Part shown: positions 36,603 to 46,545 of the stretch, piece after piece | Numbering within the stretch: position 1 is the first letter of the stretch | Layout: the number at the start of each line of letters is the position of its first letter | Assembly (NCBI GenBank): GCA_017935625.1 | Contig: JAGBHC010000005.1 | Coordinates: forward strand, 85,398-149,397 | Direction: 5' to 3' | Source of the DNA: Rikenellaceae bacterium | GTDB lineage: Bacteria > Bacteroidota > Bacteroidia > Bacteroidales > Rikenellaceae | DNA length: 64,000 bases | Program-made: the position numbers and the translations under genes | Notes under the pieces: generated by a model | Told to the model about the DNA's origin: nothing | Seen by the model: the letters and a program-made list of their open reading frames with translations, nothing else | Database searches by the model: none

Positions 36603-37145
36603 ATGATTAACGAAATTCTCGAGTTCAACAAACGTTTCGTCGAGGAGGAGGGCTACCGGCGCTTCATCACCGACAAATATCCCAACAAACGCATCGCCAT
36701 CGTCACCTGCATGGATACGCGCCTGGTGGAGCTGCTTCCGGCCGCGCTGGGGCTGAAAAACGGGGACGTGAAAATCATCAAGAATGCCGGAGGCACCATC
36801 ACCAATCCGTTCGACAGCACGGTGCGCAGCCTGCTGGTAGCCATCTACGAGCTGGGCGTACAGGAGGTGATGATTATCGGCCACACGGGCTGCGGCGTGC
36901 AGGGCATGGACAGCGCCGAGATGCAGCGGCTAATGAGGGAGCGCGGCATTTCCGACCGCCGCATCACCCTGATGAAACACTGCGGCATCGACCTCGACCG
37001 GTGGCTGCACGGATTCGACGACACCCGGACGGCGATTCTCGAAACGGTCGATTTGGTGCGCAACCACCCGCTCGTACCGCAGGACGTGGTGGTCAAAGGC
37101 TATATCATGGACTCCGTCACCGGGGCCCTCACCCCCATCCAGTAG
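36603..37145 (+). CDS. Beta-class carbonic anhydrase
   Basis: 180 residues from the ATG at 36603; upstream in-frame codons to 36357 run through the tRNA terminator and are rejected. It interconverts CO2 and bicarbonate. Zinc ligands are C36 (TCMDTR), H94 and C97 (GHTGC), with the D38-R40 dyad intact. It is a compact form with no membrane segment, so cytoplasmic. Supplying bicarbonate to carboxylating enzymes is plausible. Convergent with glnN. Confidence 0.93.
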   Translation: MINEILEFNKRFVEEEGYRRFITDKYPNKRIAIVTCMDTRLVELLPAALGLKNGDVKIIKNAGGTITNPFDSTVRSLLVAIYELGVQEVMIIGHTGCGVQGMDSAEMQRLMRERGISDRRITLMKHCGIDLDRWLHGFDDTRTAILETVDLVRNHPLVPQDVVVKGYIMDSVTGALTPIQ

Positions 37146-37169
37146 GGCGGAACGTCCGCCGTCGCACAC

Positions 37170-37201
37170 AGCGGCCGGACCCTTGCTGGGGTCCGGCCGC
37201 T
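37170..37201. terminator. Hairpin between carbonic anhydrase and glnN
   Basis: A 12-bp perfect GC-rich stem (37170-37181 with 37190-37201). No T-run on either side, so its efficiency is uncertain; its position between convergent genes supports a terminator role. Confidence 0.6.
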
Positions 37202-37233
37202 GCCACAAACAACATATACCAAACTAACGGTCT

Positions 37234-39432
<2,199 letters not shown>

Positions 39433-39498
39433 TGTGTTGTTACGGGTTATTTTCTCTGTTTTTCTGCGATGCCCCCTGAAAAAGCATCGACCACAGCG

Positions 39499-39506
39499 CA
39501 AAAGTA
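39499..39506 (-). promoter_or_regulatory. Putative -7 box for glnN
   Basis: TACTTTTG on the minus strand, 66 nt before the ATG at 39432. No -33 box or nitrogen-type operator was recognised. Confidence 0.5.
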
Positions 39507-39705
39507 TAAAATATTTCTTATATTGATTCAGAAAACAGGGGTATTTTGTTAAAAACATATAATTTTCCCAATTACCCCCCTAATTATCGCGCGGCATTCG
39601 AAAAAAGAACGATTTTCGCACGGCCCCCTCTCTTTCTTGCCGTGACGTATAAAAGGAGCGCGCGCACTACGACCCCACCCGACTTCCCGACTTTCGACTC
39701 CGCCG

Positions 39706-40070
39706 CCCAATCTCACGACAGCCGCGGCCGGGGAGGAGTATCCGTCGTCCTTCTCCACCTATGCTCAATAGAATTCCACTCTTCCTCGACCCTGCCACCT
39801 GCCACCCAATCTCGCGCCAGCCGCGGCCGGAGAGGGGTATCCGTCGTCCTTCTCCACCCATGTTCAATAGCATTCCGCTCTCCCCAACTTCGCCCCCGAC
39901 CGCCCAATCTCACGACAGCCGCGGCCGGGGAGGAGTATTCGTCGTCCTTCTCCACCTAATTGTTCAATAGAATTCCGCTCTCCCTCGACCCCTGCCACCC
40001 GCCGCCGAATCTCGCGACGGCCACGGCCGGGGAGGAGTATCCGTCGTTCCTCCAGTCTAATACAATATAG
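39706..40070. repeat. Four ~98-bp direct repeats in tandem
   Basis: Units start with CC(C/G)AATCTC at 39706, 39805, 39903 and 40005 (periods 99, 98 and 102 bp). Each unit carries CAGCCGCGGCCGG or a close variant, then GAGGAGTAT.CGTCGT and CTTCTCCACC, and ends in TTCAATAGAATTCC-like sequence before the next copy; the fourth is truncated. Periods are not all multiples of three, so one reading frame does not persist. It lies between the glnN promoter and the end of the GH43 gene. No spacers of CRISPR type. Confidence 0.85.
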
Positions 40071-40167
40071 TCCTGTCCCCTCCGCCCCGTGCAAAATCGC
40101 CGCTTCGGGCCGCACCATTCCGAAAGGCAGAAGACGTTTCGGGAGCCTCCGCCCCCACGGCGGCAAA

Positions 40168-40204
40168 CGAAAAGGGATGTCCCCGCAAGGGGCATCCCTT
40201 TTCG
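40168..40204 (-). terminator. Terminator of the GH43 arabinanase-like gene
   Basis: Stem AAAAGGGATG / CATCCCTTTT (40170-40179 with 40193-40202), with an inner CCC/GGG; on the minus strand T4 follows. Confidence 0.85.
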
Positions 40205-40221
40205 AATCGCGTCGCCGCTTC

Positions 40222-41229
40222 TCAGAGCTCGACGGTCGGCCAGCCCTGGTCGTCCCAGCGGATTTCCCTTACCAGCAGCTTCGAACGGCCGTGGTCGTTC
40301 ATGTCGTAGGCATGGAAGAAGAGGTAGTCCTTCTCCTCGAAGCGATACACCGAACAGTGCCCCACTCCGGGGAAGCGCTCGTTGCCGGCCACCACGACTT
40401 CACCGCCGTTCTGCACCATGTCCGTCCCTTCGCGGTCGAGATACGGACCGGTGACGCTCTTGCTGCGGCCGACCGCCACCTTGTAGTCGCTCTCGGCGCC
40501 GCGGCAGCAGTAGTCGAACGACACGAACAGATAGTAGTAGTCGCCGCGGCGGAAGATGAACGGAGCCTCCACGGCGCCGCTGCCCGGGTCGGTATCGGCC
40601 TCGGTGGGTTTGCGCGGACGCCGGGAGAGGGAGTACCACTCCTGCGGTTCGGCCAGGCGGGTCATGTCCGCATCGAGTTTCACCATCTTGATGCCCTCCC
40701 AGAACGAACCGAAATTCATCCACGGAGTGCCCTGCTCATCGACCACGACGTTGGGGTCGATGGCGTTCCACATGTCGCGGTTGGGAACCGACCGGAGCAC
40801 CAGCCCCATGTCGCGCCATTCGAAATCAGGAGACGAGGGGTCGAGCGTCTTGTTCACGGCTACGCCGATGAGCGAGGTGTTCTTGGCGAACGCCGAGCAG
40901 GAGTAGAAAAGGTACCACTGTCCGTCGTGCCGGATGATGTCCGGAGCCCAAATGTGCCCCCGGAATCCCGGCAGCGCCTCCACGGCCCATGCGGGCGCCT
41001 CGGAGAAGACAGGTTTCTCGCGTTTCCACAGCTTCAGGTCCTGAGACGACATCACGCTGATGCCGAATCCGGTGCTGAACAGATAGTAGGTGTCGCCGCA
41101 TTTGGCCACCACCGGGTCGTGCGTGTCGGGCATCTCCACCGGTTCGCTGCTTCTCATCGGCGGGCGCTGCTGTGCCGTGCAAAACAGCGGCAGAGCGAGA
41201 GCCAGCATCAAAAAGGTCTTTTTCATCAT
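40222..41229 (-). CDS. Secreted GH43 enzyme, arabinan endo-1,5-alpha-L-arabinosidase-like
   Basis: 335 residues. The signal peptide is about 1-19. It is a single five-bladed propeller with candidate catalytic residues D38 (THDPVV), D158 (AIDPNVV) and E221 (VEAPFI), and H291 (VGHCSVY), the conserved His at the propeller centre of arabinanases. GFRGHIWAPDI is typical of the endo-arabinanase group. It likely cuts alpha-1,5-arabinan from pectin. Monocistronic, with a long structured leader containing an 18-bp palindrome. Confidence 0.88.
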   Translation of the reverse strand: MMKKTFLMLALALPLFCTAQQRPPMRSSEPVEMPDTHDPVVAKCGDTYYLFSTGFGISVMSSQDLKLWKREKPVFSEAPAWAVEALPGFRGHIWAPDIIRHDGQWYLFYSCSAFAKNTSLIGVAVNKTLDPSSPDFEWRDMGLVLRSVPNRDMWNAIDPNVVVDEQGTPWMNFGSFWEGIKMVKLDADMTRLAEPQEWYSLSRRPRKPTEADTDPGSGAVEAPFIFRRGDYYYLFVSFDYCCRGAESDYKVAVGRSKSVTGPYLDREGTDMVQNGGEVVVAGNERFPGVGHCSVYRFEEKDYLFFHAYDMNDHGRSKLLVREIRWDDQGWPTVEL

Positions 41230-41290
41230 GGTTCGGGTCTTTCGATTTTATTAGGTTAATAGGTTCGTTCGATTTTCAGTGCGCCTCGTC

Positions 41291-41335
41291 GTTTCCCGCG
41301 TGCGGAGCGCTCCGCACCTGTCAGGCACGGGAAAC
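41291..41335 (-). promoter_or_regulatory. Nested palindrome in the GH43 arabinanase-like leader
   Basis: GTTTCCCG (41291-41298) pairs with CGGGAAAC (41328-41335), enclosing a perfect 18-bp palindrome at 41300-41317 (GTGCGGAGC and its complement). It lies directly downstream of the -7 box at 41354-41347, at the predicted transcript start. Confidence 0.55.
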
Positions 41336-41346
41336 GGTCAGTCAGA

Positions 41347-41354
41347 CAAAGTTA
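41347..41354 (-). promoter_or_regulatory. Putative -7 box for the GH43 arabinanase-like gene
   Basis: TAACTTTG on the minus strand, giving a leader of ~110 nt. Confidence 0.5.
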
Positions 41355-41472
41355 GCGAAATAATTTCGGAAATCAATCCGTCGGACCCGATTTTGCAGCA
41401 AGAAAAGAGCGGACCTCCGCCGCCGGGCGGACGAAACCGCCCTCGCCTGCCTCCGCCCGGCGTCTGCGCAAT

Positions 41473-41517
41473 AAAAAACGGAGCTCCGCCTCTGTGGCGG
41501 AACTCCGCTGTTTTTTC
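41473..41517. terminator. Bidirectional terminator next to the DUF5606 gene
   Basis: CGGAG..CCGCC / GGCGG..CTCCG stem with an A6 run before and a T6 run after; it lies 22 bp past the DUF5606 stop. Confidence 0.85.
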
Positions 41518-41538
41518 GGTCCGGAGCCGTCGCTCCGC

Positions 41539-41964
41539 CTACTCCGCTGCGGCCTCTTCCGGCTGCTCCTGCTCCTCGTCGCTGAAATCGGTCATGCCGA
41601 CACCGACCAGGATGTTGTACCAGGCGAAGACCTTTTTCATGTCCGACACGTGCACGCGCTCGCGGTCGTATTCGGGCAGCACCTCGGCGAATGCGCTCTT
41701 GATTCGTTCGGGAGTCTCCTTGTGGCTGATGGCCTCCTTGCCGCCGTTGGCGGTGTAAAGACGCTGGAACACCGCACTGAGCGGGATGTCCTCCTCTTCG
41801 GTGAAGATGGCGATTTCGCCCATGGAGCTCACTTTCGAGTTGCCGGCCACGTTCATGCGCTTGCCGTCCTTGAGCGATTCGACGATGACGCCGCGTGTGC
41901 TCTGCGCCACATATTTATAAAGGCCCGGCTGTCCCGAAATGGCCAAAATGTCTCTCAATTTCAT
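41539..41964 (-). CDS. DUF5606 domain protein
   Basis: 141 residues. The N-terminus KLRDILAISGQPGLYKYVAQ and the strand ARGVIVESL-like segment match a small, conserved Bacteroidetes family (DUF5606) with a beta-rich N-terminal half and a helical C-terminal half. It ends in an acidic tail (DEEQEQPEEAAAE). Function unknown. Own promoter and terminator. Confidence 0.85.
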   Translation of the reverse strand: MKLRDILAISGQPGLYKYVAQSTRGVIVESLKDGKRMNVAGNSKVSSMGEIAIFTEEEDIPLSAVFQRLYTANGGKEAISHKETPERIKSAFAEVLPEYDRERVHVSDMKKVFAWYNILVGVGMTDFSDEEQEQPEEAAAE

Positions 41965-41997
41965 AGTCTGAAAAGTATTAATTCGTTAAACCGGATG

Positions 41998-42005
41998 CAA
42001 AGATA
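41998..42005 (-). promoter_or_regulatory. Putative -7 box for the DUF5606 gene
   Basis: TATCTTTG on the minus strand, 34 nt upstream of the ATG. It lies at the 3' edge of the mscS gene's downstream gap. Confidence 0.6.
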
Positions 42006-42030
42006 TGAAAATCCGCTTCCAAACCAAAAT

Positions 42031-42942
42031 TTACTGCGCGATGCGCACGTCGAGCTGCGGGAACGGGAAGTGTATGCCCTTCTCGGGCAGCTGTTTGTAT
42101 ATCGCTTCATTGACCGCGAAGTAGGCGTCCCAGTAGTCGGAGCTCTTGACCCAGAACCTCACCAGCACCACCACCGCGCTGTCGCCCAGATTGGTGAGGG
42201 CCACCAGCGGCTGGCGTCCCTGCTCGAAGAGCACGCGCGGGTCGTTGTCGAGAATCTCGAGGAATGCCGCACGGGCTACGTCGAAATCGTCGCCGTAGGA
42301 GATGGAGATATTGAGGTCTATGCGGCGCCGGTTCTCCTTGGAGTAGTTGTTGATGATGCTCGTGGAGATGGAGTTGTTGGGGATGATAATCATCTTGTTG
42401 TCGGGCGTGTTGATGATGGTGTTGAAGAGCCTTATCTCCTTGACGGTTCCCGCCTGCCCCTGCGCCTCGATGTAGTCGCCGATGCGGTAGGGCTTGAGCA
42501 GGAGAATCATCACGCCTCCGGCGAAATTCTGCAAGGTGCCGCTCAGGGCCATGCCCACCGCCAGACCGGCCGACGCGAAGATGGCCATGAACGAGGTGGT
42601 GCTGATGCCCAGCACTCCGACCACGATGCTGATGAGCACAATCATCAGCACGATTTCCACCAGATTCCTCAAGAACGAAGCCAGCGAGACGTCCACCTCG
42701 CGCCGTTCGAAAATGGCGCCCAGCAGATGCAGCAGCCGTTTGATGAGCCACCGCCCCACGTAGTATATGATGAGTGCCAGAATGATTTTACCCACCAGCT
42801 GTACGGTCCAGGTGGCTATGGTACGGAATATCTCCTCTCCCGACATGTCGGAGAGTCGCTCAATCTTCTGCATGATGCTCGCCCGTATCACACTGTCGGG
42901 AGGCAACTTGCCCGGGTCGGTCAATTGCATGAACCACGTCAT
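42031..42942 (-). CDS. mscS: Small-conductance mechanosensitive channel, MscS family
   Basis: 303 residues. An N-terminal extension (about 1-45) precedes three membrane helices (about 46-66, 85-112, 115-145). The pore helix reads AGLAVGMALSGTLQNFAGGVMILLLKPYRIGD (about 125-156), the MscS signature. A beta domain with IPNNSISTSIINNYS and the alpha/beta cage follow. It releases solutes on hypo-osmotic shock through the inner membrane. Confidence 0.95.
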   Translation of the reverse strand: MTWFMQLTDPGKLPPDSVIRASIMQKIERLSDMSGEEIFRTIATWTVQLVGKIILALIIYYVGRWLIKRLLHLLGAIFERREVDVSLASFLRNLVEIVLMIVLISIVVGVLGISTTSFMAIFASAGLAVGMALSGTLQNFAGGVMILLLKPYRIGDYIEAQGQAGTVKEIRLFNTIINTPDNKMIIIPNNSISTSIINNYSKENRRRIDLNISISYGDDFDVARAAFLEILDNDPRVLFEQGRQPLVALTNLGDSAVVVLVRFWVKSSDYWDAYFAVNEAIYKQLPEKGIHFPFPQLDVRIAQ

Positions 42943-43061
42943 ATTCTTCTTCGTTTAAATTCCGTTCGGGGCCGGCGGTGCGGAGTGCGGATTCCGTGCG
43001 CCGGCTTCCGCCGATGCCGCTTCTCCGCCGGAGCTGCCGGGGGCCGAATCGTCTGCGGGTG

Positions 43062-43069
43062 CAAATTTA
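43062..43069 (-). promoter_or_regulatory. Putative -7 box for mscS
   Basis: TAAATTTG on the minus strand, ~120 nt upstream of the ATG at 42942; divergent from serB. Confidence 0.45.
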
Positions 43070-43102
43070 ATAAAAAACGGTTCGAGTTCACCGAAAAATC
43101 GC

Positions 43103-43110
43103 TATCTTTG
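43103..43110 (+). promoter_or_regulatory. Putative -7 box for serB
   Basis: TATCTTTG, 21 nt before the ATG at 43132. Confidence 0.6.
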
Positions 43111-43131
43111 TTACTCCAACAACCCAAAACA

Positions 43132-44367
43132 ATGCCAATCGCACAACCCATGGAACAACACGAAGAAATCATACAGATGAATATCTCCGGCGTGGACAAA
43201 CCCGGAGTGACCTCCATGCTGACCGACATTCTGGCCCGCTACGACGCTTTCATCCTCGACATCGGCCAGTCCAACATTCACCGTTCCCTGTCGCTGGGCA
43301 TCCTCTTCAAGACCACCTCCGACCTCTCGGGCAACATCATGAAGGAGCTGCTCTTCAAGGCGTGCGAAATCGACGTGAACATCCGCTTCACCCCCATCAG
43401 CGCCGAGGACTACATGCGCTGGGTGAGCATGCAGGGCAAGAACCGCTACATCATCACCCTGGTGGGACGCCGCGTCACCTCGCGCCAGATAACCAACGTC
43501 ACCAACATCGTCACGGAACAGGGACTCAACATCGACTCCATCAAACGACTCACGGGACGCATTCCCCTGGGCGAGAACGGCGTGCAGACCAGCAAGGCGT
43601 GCATCGAACTCTCGGTCCGTGGCACGCCCAAGGACCGCGGCGAGATGCAAAGCGCCTTCATCGACCTGTCGAACAATCTGGAGGTGGACATCTCGCTCCA
43701 GAGCGACGACATCTACCGCCGCTGCCGCCGCCTCATCTGCTTCGATATGGACTCGACGCTCATCGAGACCGAGGTCATCGACGAACTGGCCGAACGGGCC
43801 GGCGTGGGTGCCGAGGTACGGGCCATCACCGAGTCGGCCATGCGCGGAGAGATAGATTTCCAGGAGAGTTTCAAACGCCGCGTGGCGATGCTCAAGGGGC
43901 TGGACGTGGCGCAGATGCAGGATATCGCCGAGAAACTGCCCATCACCGAGGGCCTCGAACGCCTGATGACCGTGCTCAAGCGCGTGGGATTCAAGACCGC
44001 CATCCTTTCGGGCGGATTCACCTACTTCGGCAACTACCTCAAGCACAAATACGGGTTCGACTATGTCTATGCCAACGAACTGGAGATAGAGAACGGCCGT
44101 CTGACCGGCCGTTACGTGGGCGACATCGTGGACGGCAAGCGCAAGGCCGAGCTGCTGCGCCTGCTCGCCCAGGTGGAGAACGTGCACATCAACCAGACCA
44201 TCGCCGTGGGCGACGGAGCCAACGACATCCCGATGCTCAGCACCGCGGGCCTCGGCATCGCCTTCCACGCCAAGCCCAAAGTGAAGGCCAACGCCCGCCA
44301 GTCGCTCTCGACCATCGGCCTGGACGGCATCCTCTACTTCATCGGCCTCAAGGATTCGAACCTCTGA
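43132..44367 (+). CDS. serB: Phosphoserine phosphatase with N-terminal ACT pair
   Basis: 411 residues from the ATG at 43132; a second ATG at 43150 is possible. Two ACT-like domains (about 12-90 and 103-185) precede a HAD phosphatase (about 205-411) with nucleophile DMDSTLIE, the SGGFTYF motif and GDGANDIPML. It hydrolyses phosphoserine to serine, the last step after SerC. The ACT pair suggests serine feedback, which would place control here since the SerA in this window has no ACT domain. Confidence 0.95.
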   Translation: MPIAQPMEQHEEIIQMNISGVDKPGVTSMLTDILARYDAFILDIGQSNIHRSLSLGILFKTTSDLSGNIMKELLFKACEIDVNIRFTPISAEDYMRWVSMQGKNRYIITLVGRRVTSRQITNVTNIVTEQGLNIDSIKRLTGRIPLGENGVQTSKACIELSVRGTPKDRGEMQSAFIDLSNNLEVDISLQSDDIYRRCRRLICFDMDSTLIETEVIDELAERAGVGAEVRAITESAMRGEIDFQESFKRRVAMLKGLDVAQMQDIAEKLPITEGLERLMTVLKRVGFKTAILSGGFTYFGNYLKHKYGFDYVYANELEIENGRLTGRYVGDIVDGKRKAELLRLLAQVENVHINQTIAVGDGANDIPMLSTAGLGIAFHAKPKVKANARQSLSTIGLDGILYFIGLKDSNL

Positions 44368-44410
44368 GAGGGCGGCTTCCCGGTTCCGGGGAAGCCCCCG
44401 ACACGAAAAG

Positions 44411-44452
44411 CCGGCGGCGCACCTGCATTCGCAGGTACGCCGCCGGTCTCAT
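44411..44452 (+). terminator. Terminator of serB
   Basis: A 16-bp stem with one mismatch (44411-44426 with 44431-44446, CCGGCGGCG...CGCCGCCGG); the tail is only weakly T-rich. Confidence 0.7.
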
Positions 44453-44488
44453 TAATTCGGTATCCGCGAAGGAAAACGGTTGCTATCC

Positions 44489-44506
44489 GATTGTCGTCGG
44501 ACAATC
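44489..44506 (-). terminator. Weak hairpin after the lipoprotein gene
   Basis: GATTGTC/GACAATC stem (44489-44495 with 44500-44506) located 27 bp past the stop codon; no T-run. Confidence 0.35.
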
Positions 44507-44532
44507 AACGCCATCGCGTTCCGGACAGCTCG

Positions 44533-44952
44533 TTACTCCATAACCGGCTCCTTGTCCGTCGTCTTTCTGAAGATGATTTCGTAACTCTTTTGGTCCGGTT
44601 TCATCATGGCTCCCGTAGCCGCATCGATTCCCCACCCCAGCGGGTCGAACAGATTGATGACGGAAACAGGATTGAAATTCTTTTCGATTTTGAATCGCAC
44701 CGTTTTGTACCCCTCGGCTTCGGCCTTGACATCGGTATCCGTAAAACCGCGCTTGATTTTGGTTTGGTAGGGAAACGATTCGACCGAATGCTGCCGTCCG
44801 TCGATGGTCAGCACAGCCGATTCCACCGGAACGTTCGAATCGAAAACTACTTTGGCTCGCGAACCGCAGAAGACTGAGGCGCACGAAGAGAACGACACGG
44901 CGGCAACCGCTGCGAACACGCACTGTCCCGCCCGACATGAAAATTTCTTCAT
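44533..44952 (-). CDS. Small lipoprotein with a PEGA-like domain
   Basis: 139 residues. The leader ends in a lipobox SFSSC (C24), so a lipid-anchored envelope protein. The middle (AVLTIDGRQHSVESFPYQTKIKRG, about 46-69, then AEGYKTVRFKIEKNFNP) resembles a PEGA-type beta domain, and the NLFDPLGWGIDAATGAMMKP motif near the C-terminus occurs in related small lipoproteins. The role is unknown. It lies ~75 nt downstream of the T8 terminator of the ncRNA on the same strand; its own promoter was not found. Confidence 0.75.
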   Translation of the reverse strand: MKKFSCRAGQCVFAAVAAVSFSSCASVFCGSRAKVVFDSNVPVESAVLTIDGRQHSVESFPYQTKIKRGFTDTDVKAEAEGYKTVRFKIEKNFNPVSVINLFDPLGWGIDAATGAMMKPDQKSYEIIFRKTTDKEPVME

Positions 44953-45026
44953 GATTTTTGTTTTTAATGGTTAAACGTTATCTTGCATTCTAAAAATGCC
45001 GTGCCCAGGACAGCACCACGTTCAAC

Positions 45027-45243
45027 AAAAAAAAGACGTAGAGCTATCGCCATACGTCATCAAGGCTCACCACAAGCCTGCCTACTTAAATGGGATAACT
45101 CTACGCTGAAGCGCATAGTTCACCCAATAAGTAGGCTGCAATTCGCTCGTGTTCATTTCGAGGTGGTGATTCTGATGACGTTTGAGCAAATATGTCTCTA
45201 CGGGAACCGGCTCGTTTCATTGCCGGCTTCACGTATGTATTAA
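45027..45243 (-). ncRNA. Structured small RNA with rod-like fold (6S-like candidate)
   Basis: The minus strand has a promoter (45281-45249), then a ~217-nt segment that folds into a rod: 45037-45043 pairs with 45196-45202 (CGTAGAG/CTCTACG), 45054-45062 with 45173-45181 (9 bp), 45067-45073 with 45163-45169 (7 bp), 45080-45088 with 45128-45136 (9 bp), 45091-45094 with 45123-45126, and a tip hairpin 45097-45120 with a TGAA loop. An asymmetric bubble sits in the middle, and T8 (45034-45027) follows 2 nt after the closing stem. A small 5' hairpin GCCGGC/GCCGGT precedes the rod. A long rod with a central bubble is the general shape of 6S RNA, but identity is not proven; a leader for the lipoprotein gene is the alternative. 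Confidence 0.65.
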
Positions 45244-45248
45244 CGTCG

Positions 45249-45281
45249 CAAAAATAACATTTTATTTCTATATTTCCCAAA
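45249..45281 (-). promoter_or_regulatory. Promoter of the structured RNA
   Basis: On the minus strand, TTTG (45281-45278), a 21-bp spacer, then TATTTTTG (45256-45249): both boxes match the Bacteroidetes consensus. Divergent from the rpsP promoter. Confidence 0.7.
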
Positions 45282-45370
45282 TTCCGTTCGACAATTCTCC
45301 GGTTAAGGTCTCCCGGCAAACTCCGTTCAGTGAAATGGAGCTCTTTTTCCGCGCAATAATCCGCCGGAAG

Positions 45371-45402
45371 TTTGGAATTGAACGAAAATCTGCATACATT
45401 TG
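45371..45402 (+). promoter_or_regulatory. Promoter of rpsP-rimM
   Basis: TTTG at 45371-45374, a 20-bp spacer, TACATTTG at 45395-45402; predicted leader ~50 nt. Confidence 0.75.
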
Positions 45403-45460
45403 CGCTCCGAAAGGGACGAGTTCCCCCGAATGCATTTATTAACTAAAAACATTTCAGAAA

Positions 45461-46012
45461 ATGCCTGTAAAAATCAGATTGGCACGCCATGGTAAGAAAG
45501 GTTACGCTTTCTATCATATCGTTGTAGCAGACAGCAGGGCGCCACGCGATGGTAAATTTATCGAGAAGATTGGTACCTACAATCCCAACACGAATCCTGC
45601 GTCAATCGACCTCAGCTTCGACAAAGCACTCGACTGGTTGCAGAAAGGTGCCCAGCCCACCGACACTTGTAGAGCGATTCTCTCCTACAAGGGCGTGATG
45701 TACAAGAAACATCTGCTCGGCGGCGTGGCCAAAGGCGCATTCACCGAGGCCGATGCCGAAGTGAAGTTCAACAAATGGTTGAACGAAAAGAACGCCAAAA
45801 TCGCAGCCAAGACCAGCAAGATTTCGACCGACAAGAGCGCAGCCGAGAAGGCTCGTCTGGAGGCTGAAACCAAAATCAAGGAAGAGAGAGCGAACGCCAT
45901 CGCAGCCCGCAAGGCCGAAGCTGCTGCAGCTGCCGCCGCCGCTGAGGCGGAGGCCAACGCCGAGCAGAGCGAAGAGGCTGCTGCCGACGAGCAGACTCAG
46001 GCCGAGGCTTAG
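45461..46012 (+). CDS. rpsP: 30S ribosomal protein S16 with a long C-terminal tail
   Basis: 183 residues, about twice the ~80 of E. coli S16. Residues 1-~85 are the conserved core ([40 protein letters not shown] region). The tail (about 86-183) starts with a conserved helix ([18 protein letters not shown]), then becomes a Lys/Glu/Ala-rich coil ending in a run of alanines and an acidic end. Extended S16 is usual in Bacteroidetes. It is followed 20 nt later by rimM. Confidence 0.96.
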   Translation: MPVKIRLARHGKKGYAFYHIVVADSRAPRDGKFIEKIGTYNPNTNPASIDLSFDKALDWLQKGAQPTDTCRAILSYKGVMYKKHLLGGVAKGAFTEADAEVKFNKWLNEKNAKIAAKTSKISTDKSAAEKARLEAETKIKEERANAIAARKAEAAAAAAAAEAEANAEQSEEAAADEQTQAEA

Positions 46013-46032
46013 TTCTAAAGCCGCCTGAAGCG

Positions 46033-46545
46033 ATGAGTTCGATGGTATCGGCAGGAAGGGTCGGCAAACTTTTCGGAACATCCGGAGAGTTGAGCATCAG
46101 TCTCTATGACGCATTCCCCGATACACCCGATTTGGAGGAACCGTTGTTCGTGAGGATAGACTCGCTGACGGTTCCTCTTTTTATGGAAAAATTCGAACGG
46201 CGCGGACAACGCGGCGCCGTAGTGCGTTTCGCCGACATCGACACTCCCCTGCGGGCCTCCGAGCTGGTGGGAATGGAGCTGCTCATCGAGGAACCCGAAA
46301 ACGACGGGCAGAGCGACGACGAAATCTACTTCGAGGACCTGGTGGGATACCGGGCCGACCTGGGAGACGGAGTGCAGGGCGAGATTGTCGGATATGTGGA
46401 CAACGACTTCAATCCGCTGTTCGAAGTGGAGACGGGCGGCAGAATCGTGCTGATACCCGCAGCGGAGGAGCTCATCGACTCGTTCGACGAGCAGAAACGA
46501 ATCGTGGGTTTCGACCTCCCGGAGGGACTCATCGACCTTTATTAG
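46033..46545 (+). CDS. rimM: 16S rRNA processing protein
   Basis: 170 residues, the normal RimM length. It binds S19 and assists maturation of the 30S head. The N-terminal beta barrel starts SAGRVGKLFGTSGELSI, and the C-terminal PRC-barrel reads YFEDLVGYRADLGDG...IVGYVDNDFNPLFEVE...VLIPAAEELIDSFD. Adjacent to rpsP, as in many bacteria (rpsP-rimM-trmD-rplS), but trmD and rplS do not follow here. Confidence 0.95.
   Translation: MSSMVSAGRVGKLFGTSGELSISLYDAFPDTPDLEEPLFVRIDSLTVPLFMEKFERRGQRGAVVRFADIDTPLRASELVGMELLIEEPENDGQSDDEIYFEDLVGYRADLGDGVQGEIVGYVDNDFNPLFEVETGGRIVLIPAAEELIDSFDEQKRIVGFDLPEGLIDLY

Noticed and set aside
39546..39959. Plus-strand 137-codon frame through the 98-bp repeats, and minus-strand GTG frames starting EKDDGYSS
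   Set aside because: Unit periods of 98, 99 and 102 bp shift the frame from copy to copy, so a repeat protein is not supported.
39706..40070. CRISPR array
   Set aside because: Units are ~98 bp with no short conserved repeat separated by unique spacers, and no cas genes are present.
45037..45202. Retron msr-msd RNA or integron attC site
   Set aside because: No reverse transcriptase or integrase is nearby and the conserved core sites of attC are not seen.
45101..45319. Minus-strand 72-codon frame over the structured RNA
   Set aside because: It covers both arms of the rod and the promoter; the RNA fold, T8 and promoter explain the sequence better.
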